Assembly: GCF_027744825.2 (NCBI RefSeq)
Contig: NC_071343.1
Coordinates: forward strand, 9,694,866 to 9,758,865
DNA: 64,000 nt
Source: Synchiropus splendidus
Lineage: Eukaryota; Chordata; Actinopteri; Syngnathiformes; Callionymidae
Direction of reading: 5' to 3'
The translations under genes were made by a program, and so were the position numbers. The first letter of the stretch is position 1; each line of letters starts with the position of its first letter. A model generated the notes under the pieces. That model had not been told where the DNA came from. It did no database searches and saw only the letters and a list, made by a program, of their open reading frames with translations. This document shows positions 49,901 to 60,995 of this stretch, in pieces.

Positions 49901-52900
49901 CCGGAGGAGAGAGCGAGCGCCGCGTCCAATTCTGTCCCATCAGCGGCACAGAGCTTGTTACCAAGCCGGCTAAGCTCACGCCTGCCGCTGCTGACTTCCT
50001 GTTGCATCAGAGAATCCGTGTGGTTCTAGACACGAGCGAGGAAGGGAACGGCAGCATGATGGATGCCTTTTCTCATGTTCTGACCTTCATCATGGACAAG
50101 TTTCTACATAGGCTCACACCCAGAGAAAGCCACATGCGGGTAAACAAAAGTGTGCCTCGCGTTTTATCGTCCTCAGAACATCCATCTTTGTGGTCACAAT
50201 TTGGTCGATTCAACTAGAAAAATCGGACTGAGAGTGCAGCAGCACATCGCCGTCTGATTTGACTTCGCATCTTCACAGCTGAAACGTCTCTTTGGATGTT
50301 GCAATGATGCGTTTTGTGGGGAAGCAGTCCAGTCGCAGTGACCCAGATTCACCTTTCTCAAGAAAGTCCTGTCGCAACACATTCTCACTCCTTACATGTC
50401 ACTTGTGAACTGTCGACTTTTGCATCCATTTGACATGAAAGTCTGCCTCCCGTGCTGCACACTGATGCATTAGCCATGTCTATTGCATCAAAGGTTTCCT
50501 CTACGCACAGGGATTTTCGACATGTCTTGGTATATATATTCTACTTTACCTGAGGACATGACTTTGGCACTACAAGTCGAGGCCATGATCACATGAGGTT
50601 CCGGCATACAGTGGCTTTTTCAAGAGTAAAACCTGACTGAGTGCTACACCATGGCTTAACTCTGATCCCAACCCTTTTTTTGACATTGGACTGTTCAGTG
50701 ATGTGCTGCCTACGTTGTCAGGAAATGCCATCGTGAAATGAAAGCCAGACTCCTTGGTTCCACCAGTGGCGTACAGGCTACGAATCTGAACCGCCCCACT
50801 CGCGGGTCCTCCACTTCGAACCCAGCGTTTCCACCAGAAACGCTGCTCGAAGGCATCCTGGAAGGGTCCCGGCACTCCGCATTGAACGTTTTATTTTTTC
50901 TTTTTTTCCCGGTGGACCACTTCACGAGACTCGAGCCTTCGGAAGCCCACTTGACAGTTGACAATATGTAACACGTTGAGTGAGAAACTGTTGACTGAAC
51001 ACATCAGGGAACGAGAAATCAGAAACTAGGGCAGGGGTGCTCTCAAAGGGCTGCAGTGGGTGCAGGCTTTCGTTTTGCCCAATCTAGAGGACACCTTCTC
51101 ACCAATCATCAATCCTTTCACCCCTAAAGGGGGGTGCAGACACCCTGGTGGAGGCTGGTTTTGGACGTTTTTGATCGTAACATTCATGACCTAAAGCTGG
51201 TGACCGTAGTTGAGGGTAGGACTGTCACATCCCAGTTATAGAGGCTGGCGAGAGAGTGAACACTGGGACACACTCAAGCTGAATTTGAACCTGCAACCAC
51301 CAACAACACTGATAAATGTTCCGTGCTGGTTTTTGTTCTAGCCAATCTCCCTTTCCCTTGTCAGGTGCTGCTTGTTTCAGATGACACCTGAGTTTGAGAC
51401 CCCTCCGCCCCCACCTACACTTTGTGGAAAACTTTCTCTGCATCTCATTCTGAAGCACTGGACACTGACCCAGCTTCATTACTGAACTCACTTAGCCAGC
51501 TCTTGTGCATATTTCAGGGAGAATATCAGCGATCCATGGAGCAGAAACTTCAGATAAACCGATGATTAATTAGACCCACAGTGATGTGAGCGTTTATGCG
51601 CAGCGGGACTGTGCAGGATTCATTATTTAGAGCCGATTCCAAACTCTACTGATGCAAGAAGTTCTTCAATTATCAAGTTTGCCACTGGCAGAGTTTCCAG
51701 CAGTGGTGTTAACATAATTAAAGAAGAAGCCCAGACATACCAGAATGTGATGAGAGGTACAATCATCTTAAAAATAAGTCTTGTAGAACATGTGTGGCTA
51801 CACAATATTACAGAGTCACAGCATCGCAGTGTTTTAATAAAATGGTGTGACCACAAAATTAAACATTTGGAAAGTGAGTTACTATTTCAGCTCAGTACCG
51901 CTGATGTTTCATTCAGCAACTGCGTGTTTTGGGCTGTGTTGCTGCTGGTTAGACGTTTTTCTTCAACTTCTCATGGTTTAGTTCACTGTAGGACCTTGTG
52001 GAAGAAAGGCACCAATGTGCTTCTTTAGATTATGAGTCCTACAGTAGCGAGACAATACAACCATTCCATGTACTTGTATGTTGTTTTTTGCTCAGACAAA
52101 TCTGTGTCCAGACTTGGGGAGGTGCTGAAACATGTCTGGGAAAACTTAGGTCTCACTTCTGAACTCCATAAAGCAGTTAAAATCCATTGCTAAGTCCCTC
52201 AGAAAGCAAGACATGTACCTGCCCATCTGAGTCCACTGACTTTGGTTGAATGGGGAGAGTGAGACACATGAATCCAAGGTAACATGTTTGAGTGACAAGT
52301 ACAAAGCCAAGGAAGAAGTTACCGTGAGTCACTCAGACCAGCTCCAGGATGGACCATTGATGTACCACATGAGATTCAGGAGCAACCATCTAAGGTTTCA
52401 AGTTGGTTGCCCTTCTTTCTTATATCAGAGTGAGTGAGTGTCTAAAAGTGAGGATTGTAAGCTCACTACCTCTTGAGCTAGACAACTCAAGAGGTAGTGA
52501 TTCTACTGTAGTTAATGGACACACGTGAGCCTTCCCAGCGTCACAGGGTTAGAAGCAGAAGACACTCTAGATCACTGTTCCACCAAAGGACATCGCACTT
52601 ACACACGTACCTCTGCACTTTTCTGGACTTCAGACTCTCATGAAAAACATCACCTAAGATGGATAAGGTTCTAAGGTAGCAGCACTATACACTCCTCAAA
52701 CATGCTGCCTTCATTTGAGCTGCAGCAGGACTGAACTGAACTGAACTGAAAATGCAGTGAATCTGGCTCTTTTGTAGTTGAGCCTACTGTTCTCGTAGTG
52801 TTTCCTCATGGCACTACGGTTTCCTCCTGCTGTTCCTCGGCTCTTGCCTCAAGCAGATGGAAGGGGCTGCTACTTATTTCAGTTAAATTGAACAGATTTC

Positions 52901-55612
52901 AAATATTGGTTTATAGTTATTCTCAAAAGTTGGATGTCAAAACCTCAAGATCTACTTATTAGTTGTGCAGAATCATCCAAAAACACAGTAACCACAGCGA
53001 CAGCGTTTCACTAAGACTGCACTTTTAATGGCTTAAATAATAGTTCTTTCCCAACTCACTATTCAAACCAAAATTAATTTAATCCGACGCTCCTGGAAAA
53101 AAAAATCCACTGAAGTGAGATTTCAGTCATGTAAGTGGTTTGAAAAGAACATGCTTTTTTGCTGACCCTCAGCCCTGAGGTTCGACAGTTATGAACACCA
53201 GCTTTGAATGACTGCAGACAAATCCCAAATGAAAGAAAAGAAACAAGCTCCGAGTAGATTTCCTGCAAAAGGTTTTTTGCCGCATTTAACTTAGCATTTT
53301 TAATGTTTTTTTGTGATTGCATATTCATCGCTCAACATTGTTTTTTCAGCCAGAAGTGAGTCTCTGCTGTTTTTTTGTTTTTTTTTCCCAGACCTGGAAA
53401 ACACAATTACACAGACTTTCTGGGCTAAAAAGGCGAAGAAGGGCCTTGGGTCAATGGTGCCTTTAATTTTAGTCAGTACAGAGCACAGTGCAATGTTCTT
53501 CCACTTCCATTGTGCGTTTTTTTTTTTGTCATTTGTCATGACTAAACCAGGGTCACATCTGTCCGTGTTTTAAGCTCCAGCAATTACGCAGCTCGATTTA
53601 AGTCTAAACAGACCCTTTTGTGATGTTGGAGCAGCATTGTACATGTAGATTGTTGCAATAACAGCATTTACAGAGAGACAAATCTGTTCTCTTCAATGGA
53701 GCGAAGAGAGTTTTCTCACTCTCACCACATACATGCAGGAATAGACCTCCAGAATCCAGCTAATATTGCAGACGTAGAAAGGAGGAAGACAGAGTTCTAT
53801 TTCCACCTAATACTTTATTAAAAGAAACTCACTACTGTGGGGTTCAATCTCGTTTGAAAAGCCCCTGAAATGAGGGCCCCTTCAATGGTGCAGCACTGTC
53901 GACGGCTCCATTATAACACTCCACCGACACAACTGAGCTCGTCCTTCCATCCCTCCATCATTAGTCAGGTCTCCTCATTAGAGGACGACCTTCAGAAGGT
54001 GCAACCCATAGTGAAGGCGGTGATTGAAGATGTGCAGCCGCTTACCTGCTTCACGTCATAACCCAGGAGAACAAAGTTCAGATCAGGAGAGACGGCAAAC
54101 TTGGAGGCCTTAAAGGTTGCCTGTGGGAAGAGATGGATGTCAGAGTAAATAAACACGGCAGCCCACCAGAAAGTCCTCGCAGAGGGAAGTTCAGCTCGGT
54201 GCAAAAACATTAGTGAGGTCACAAAAGTCAGGAGGACGAAGTGGAACTAGAAGAAGCCAGGATTTTTGATCTGAAATGCAATTTTAAGGAGCAACATTTG
54301 AACACTCAGCTAAAGGAATATGGAGGATACACAGAGGCTGGCATAAACATTCTGACCACTGTGTGTGTCGGTATGTTGTGTGTTTTTCCATACTTAACAA
54401 GCCACCTTCTACGGTTTGCCAACATGAACAAGTGCAATTGCCTTGTATAGGTGTTTGTGTCTCCATGAGCATATGAAGCTTTGTCTGTAATCTATTCATG
54501 TCAACTTCAGTTCCTGCCGATCAGGATTCTCATGTCCTCGGTAAGCAGTCATGTGATCAGAGTCATAACTCAAATGGTTATTTTCCTCTCGGGGGGGAGA
54601 CAGTCGAACAATTTCACAATGAAAATCAGCGTGTGAAAATGAACACTTACGAAAGTAGTGTTTTTCATAAGCAGCTCCGTCTTGTTGGTGTGAACGTTGA
54701 CGATCAGAATGTCTCCGTCCCAGCTCCGGAAGACCAACTCCTCCTCTAGGACACACAAACAAACAAGCTTCCATTTAAATAAAAATAAAAGGATAAAGAC
54801 AACCCATCCAAACCAGTGAAGTTAATTCCAATTCTAACATGCAGCTGGTTTTTCAAAACCGACCACAGTTTGTTGCTTGTGTTAAAAGGTTTATCATTTC
54901 TATTGAAAAGTCAAGAGTCCTCCAACTGACTGATGGAAAATAGCCACATATACATGCTCATATGCGTTACATATAATGACTGCTGTTGAATTTATTTCTC
55001 GTGTGACTCCTGCACCCCTCCAATGACTCCTCCGTGCTTCCTCCAACTGTTGAAGCTTCTTGTTTTATATGTCTGAGTGAATCATATTCAGTTGCCGACA
55101 AACCCAGCAAGCTGCAGGACCGTAGAGATGGCAAGAACCCATCAGGTGCAATTCAATGTGGTATGGGGGACGATCCAATATCAATTCACACCCTTGCTTG
55201 TCCATAGAATTAATCAATTTTGTCGGTCCAGGATTAGACTGTACAAGACACACAGGTCGCTCAGACTGTAGATTAGGTTTCACTTCTAAACTCTCTGCTA
55301 CAGAAATCGACATGATTCATTTCTTAATTTAATTTAATTTAACAGATTGCTCTCCAGACAACAGGGAACCTTTGTAAGTGCACAAGTTCCTGGTTGACTG
55401 ATCACACTGATGCACAAGACACGTGGCAGCTAGGATGATAACAACAACAACAAACATGGAGGAATCCCTGAACAAAAGCAAACAAAAGCATCCGTTTGCT
55501 TTTGTGCAGGTATGTGTTTCGCTACACAATGGCCAGGGTTTCCACTACTCTGAGTGTACTTGAAATTCTTGCACAAATATTTTCAATACATTAAAAGAGC
55601 TTCAGTTTAATA

Positions 55613-55703
<91 letters not shown>

Positions 55704-55713
55704 CTAAACAGAA

Positions 55714-55753
<40 letters not shown>

Positions 55754-57133
55754 TTTTTTTAATGTCTTGAAAATATTTGTACAAGAATTTCAAGTACATT
55801 CAGAGTAGTGGAAACCCTGGCCACTGAGTAGCGAAACACTCATCTTTTACCACCCACAAGTCAGTCACAAAAAAGTGTCTCATCTTTTTTTGAGTAGATA
55901 AGCTGATGATTTAGTGACTGATGGAACTGGCTGCGTCCCTGAAGAGACCGAGTTTGACAGGCGAGAAGAAAACAACAACAAAGAAGAGTGATTTCATGGA
56001 TCAGTCAAGGCAAATGCAGCTCAACGAGATTATACGTGAACCTCCGACAGAGGAGACGATGACAGGAAGGCGTCGCAATAAGCTCCGGTTTTCATCCCAA
56101 ACCGGCTTTCAAGTCCAGGAGGGCCAGGTTACATTAATGCATCTGACAGATCTTAATCGTCTCTGGTCTCCATCTTATGAAAATGTCAATGACTAAACCG
56201 GGAGGGATCAATCTCCCGCTACAGAACAGCAGTCGGGGAAACACTTGTGTATCGAAAAAACAAGGCAATAAATATGAAATTGGGCAAAGGCTTGGTTTTA
56301 ACAAGCGCTGCAATCCTCTGAAGAAATCTTGAAGCCTGCGGAAAATAAACAACGGTGTTCTTCAACTTGTATTTTCTTATCTATTTATAAAAAAAATAAC
56401 TTCCAACAGAAAAGCCAACTTGTCTGGAGTTTTATCAAAAGCTGGCTCCGGGGATGAAGGTGACAGGAATCTCAAATGTGATTAAAAGCGTCCCAGCTAT
56501 TCAGGCGCTTAATGCTTTGTTGAAACCGTTGATCCTACTGACAAATCACACGTTTCCACCCTTGACTCTGAGGACAGCGTTTTCGACAGGACGATGTGCA
56601 TTGCAATTTTTAAAATGGTTCTGTTCTGTTCATTTTGTCCTTGAATTATTTGTAGTTTTAGATGAAGTCACCTGAACATATACTGGAATGTGAGAGATGA
56701 GGTTTCATGATACAGCATCCTGATTTTCTGAGGCCACCAGATGGCACTGTCTGCCGTAACATTTTGTGCTTGAACCACTACAAGTAACATCCGGCTTACG
56801 ACCGGGACGGTTCCGACGAACCGGTCATAAGCCGGATTGGACATAAGTCGATTTTCATTCAAAATGGCCAACGCGAGGGTTATAGTACCACTGTAGTGGT
56901 AGATCGCTGTGTGAGAGTGAGATGCTGGGATACTGTGCCGCCGTAACTGTCGTACACGATGCCGGGCTGCTACGTGCTGCGATGCCAGACACTGAATAAA
57001 AAAAAAAAATAAACATCTGTTGGCATCTGCTGGCATCTGCTGGCCGTGGTCGTAAGTCAGATGTCAGTCAGACTTGGAGATGACTTGGAGATGATGCAGA
57101 CAGACTTTGCACATGCGGGATAGTCGAGAATCC

Positions 57134-57213
<80 letters not shown>

Positions 57214-60200
57214 TGCGATCATGCCACTCTGTCCCTGGGAGCTTCACCCAGTGGCACACACCTGGAGCTACTCAGTTATCAAGTATCCACAGCTGGTGAA
57301 ACGTTCCCCTTTACCAGTGTTGCGCACCAGAACATACATGATCCTATGCTGGCAATTGGCTCCCGCTTTCCTTCATCTTTATTCAGTTTTTCTCTGTACG
57401 CCGAGGTCTCAAAGGTGTGTTTTTTTTTTGTTCCAACCAAACAATTACACGTAGCTTAACCAGTCAGGTGTTGAACATCATATCCTTTGGCTTGGTTGGA
57501 ACAAAAGCCTGGACCCACTGTGGCGCTTGGTGGATCAGTGTGAGACCCCTGTTCTAAGCCATGTTGGTGACCACCAACATCTACACATATTTTGAACTCA
57601 AAAGCACAGAATCATAGCTGGAGGAAAGGCAATTGTGTGACTGTTAATCCACTCCTGACATCTGAACCATTTCTGAATTACCCCTTGCACCAACTCAGGG
57701 TTATTAAAGCCAGGATTGTGAAGTAGAGGCGGGATAATCAACAGAGTAAAGATCAAAACCACAAATTCAGGAGAATTGCTGAGAGCAAATTGAAAATTCA
57801 TCCAGTCGCGCCTTAACGTGCTCTTTCATGCTTTTAAACAAAGCGAACATTGGTGTTGAAGGGACACGCTGTTTGATCCAGGTAGCGTTTTGAATTACAA
57901 ATATGAGCTCATCAAACTTTCAGTGGGTTGTCTGCGGCACTGACAGGTGCTCGAGACTTCAGCGTCCTCTTCCACCTCTGCATGTTTCATTCATCACTTA
58001 CATCCTCTTACGAATACATCAGCAGTTTCCACGTTGTTCTACATCCAATGGTGAGTAAAGTTGTTTTTTAGCAGTGAATTCATCGTTATTATGAAGATAA
58101 TGGGAAAATTAGAAACCAGATACAGTGGTACCTCGGTTCTCGACCACAATCCGTTCCAGACAGCCGTTCGAGAAGCGAACTGTTCGAAATCTGAATCGAT
58201 TTTTCCCATTACAATGAATGGAAAAAGAAACAATGCGTTCCAAGTCTTAAAATAGTCTTTTGTAGGAGTGAATGTAGAGTGTCTGCTGCAGGTGCGCTGT
58301 TCCTCTATGTGTGTGGCCGCTGCATGTGGGAGGGGTTGCCGAGTGAGTGAGGTCTCTCCAGAAGTGAAGAGGTGCCCGGTGCGTGTCCAGCTCTGAATGT
58401 GCGCTTCTGTGCAGTTTGGCTGTGACAAAGTCATAAACCAAGTAACGCTCTGTCCCAGACTCGCCTCATCCCTGTCCCAGCTCCAGCCCACAACAGGACA
58501 TCAAACCCTGGAGTGGAGGTGTGGAGAGCGAGCACCTCCCCTGTGACACTCTACCACGGTCCAGTGCAGAGACAGGAAAGGTTTTACACCTCAATATGAA
58601 GAAAAAACAGTCAGTAAATGTAGCTAACGGGACACGTCTGCATACAGAGGGGTCTGCTGATTGGTCCGTGCACGTTATGTTTTTTCCAGGTTTTTTCGGG
58701 GGCGTTCAAGTTCTGGATTTTCGTTCAAAATCTGAAGCAAAAAAATCTCAAAGTTTTTGTTCGAACTCTGATTTGTTCGAATTCTGGGACGTATGAAAAC
58801 TGAGGTGCAACTGTATATTTTCAGTTTTGACCTGACCATAGGTGGGTTCATCGAAAGCTACTAAAATGCTGGGTTTGATCTCATTGACTATTTAAATGGA
58901 CCTCCACAACCACCCAATTTTGTGACCATAATAACAACATTCCTTACATCTTCCACCAACATTATTACAACCAAAGTGCCAAAAACTGACTATTTGCAAG
59001 TGGACTTGTCAGACTTCCGCTCTGCATACTCGGTAAATAGGTATTTAAATGTGCATTTGATGCTGATCCAGATGTAGACAGAGCCTTATATCCGTGTTCT
59101 GTGTTCATTTCATCCTTATTTCTGCACATTTCCACAAATATTATGGCCATGGACCAAATGGAGCAGTACCACTAAAAACGGAAATGGCGGAAATTCTCCG
59201 TCCTCCAGTCGCGATATATGTAACGGCCTCACCGACCGCCACCAATTCTGCCTCTGTTTCCCTTTTTTGTGCAAGAGGTACCTTGTCAATATTTCGACCT
59301 CAGTCGCCATGTCTGTTTTGGAGTTAGTTGTTGTCATAAACTTTTGACTATGGGCTGCTCCCCCTAGTGGGTGTATTGGTAAATGGCCATACCAACAAAA
59401 AGAAAGCATGGAAGCGTGCAGTAGTCTTCCTTTGGCATCACCCTATAAAATAGTCGCCATGGTGCCTGAGGAGTGAGAATATGTTGCCTCTACCCATCCA
59501 AAGTCTAGTGCCCATTCGAGTTCTGGCCTGGGGGCAGCAGTATAGCCAGGAAGCCTAGTCAGTCCTGTGGGTGAAACTGTTATTGGCTGCTTGTATGCAC
59601 ATTCTTGGTCTCTTGCTCAACAACTCCACTCACTAAAGAAAGCACATCCAGGCAGGATAAGAGTCGATACGGTGTCCTCATATGTGCAGACATATCGATA
59701 TCCTATTTCATTTCTGTAAAGAGCCAGAGACACTCTTGGCTGCAGAGGTGCTCTTTTCCACCAATAAAGAAAAATGAATTCCCCCTTCACATCAGACTCA
59801 TTGGTAAGATCTGAAAGCCACAATTATCCCAATAGTTTTCAGAGGAGAAAATCTTGTTGTTGGCCAAGATAAATAATGATTTTGAACTTATGTGGGTCAC
59901 AAGGGCAAACGCCTGAGACACAACCACGCACTAGTGGGTCTGCCTCACTGTGATGTAACACCCAAGTGTGAGGCCATTTAGGTGGTGATGTCGGGACTTG
60001 GATGGTTGTCAGAGATTAAGATCTGAACAATCCACGGCTACAAAAAGGAAATAAACCACTCAAATTTTCCATTGAATAAAAAGCTGCTCAACACAGACTG
60101 GTACCATATCTACTATTTTGCATTTGGTAATATTTACCATAGGTCAAAGAGAATCCATCAGTGGTTTGAAATCACCGCAACCTCATCTGGTATTGAAAAC

Positions 60201-60957
60201 GATTGCATCAGTTCACAGAAGATGATTGTAGCCGGTGGCTCACAATCTGTCAGAGAGCGTGCCTTTAAGTCGGAGACGTTCTCACGTCTTTAGAACTTTG
60301 ATCAATCATTAACAAGGATCAAGACTAGTAGAAACCACATCAGGATGAATCCCACGCACGATTAAATGATCTTCATTCATGTCTTCTCTGTGAAGTCTGA
60401 ACACAGGATAGTGCTCCTAAATAACAAGAAGATATTGGTTATTTATAAAGGCAAAGGGGGAAACACTTGCAGCCACACTAGAAAATTGGCTCATGTCATT
60501 CATATCGTTCGATATGAATTTATTTTCAGTCTAACTTCAGGTAAAGCACACAGGAACAGGCACTAATAGAACTAAAAATCGTAACTTTTAATGTACTGAG
60601 TCAAACTAGCCTGGGAATTATATTCCAAACCACAAATGGCTTGACAAGTTGGGGCCCAAGTGCCGGATCATTTGTGTTGAGGATCAGCACTCAAGTCCCA
60701 GACATATCTGCGTGCCTCTTCCAAGCGTACAACCAGAAAAACTTACCATTGATCCACTTTGCATCAGGATCATGGATTTGGAATTCTCGATCAAAGATGT
60801 CGTCCAGTGTTAAAATGGTTCCAGAGAGCTTCCCACTGTCATCTAAAAAAGGTAGGATGGAGAGAACATCTTCTTTTAGTCCTAACATCAACTACCCTGA
60901 GATTCAAGACACTTTGAGTCCATCATAGCTCAAAATGTCACTGTTATTATTATTATT

Positions 60958-60995
<38 letters not shown>

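Larger units (their letters stand above)
46904..54045 (-). other. Large intron of gene B (7.1 kb), equivalent to the 10.2-kb intron of A
   Basis: Holds a GA run (47565-47582), a half foldback repeat (48789-48840), a hAT-like MITE (about 51032-51406), a perfect hairpin (52463-52500) and GC-balanced unique blocks near 47270-47520 and 49640-50000. No exon. Confidence 0.6.
54746..60746 (-). other. Large intron of gene B (6.0 kb)
   Basis: Holds the foldback element at 55513-55840, half repeat F (56694-56776) beside element M2 (56781-57064), an AT microsatellite (57148-57211), a hAT-like MITE (57398-57551) and element M1 copy 2 (58123-58813). 58814-60746 shows nothing recognised. Confidence 0.6.

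Noticed and set aside
52463..52500. let-7-like miRNA gene
   Set aside because: Only an 8-base match; the stem is 15 bp and the mature let-7 body is absent.
58039..58491. 150-codon open frame, longest in this part, with a near-identical frame at 9130-9426
   Set aside because: It lies within the inverted-repeat element M1, matches no transposase motif, and the two copies are open only because they are young.
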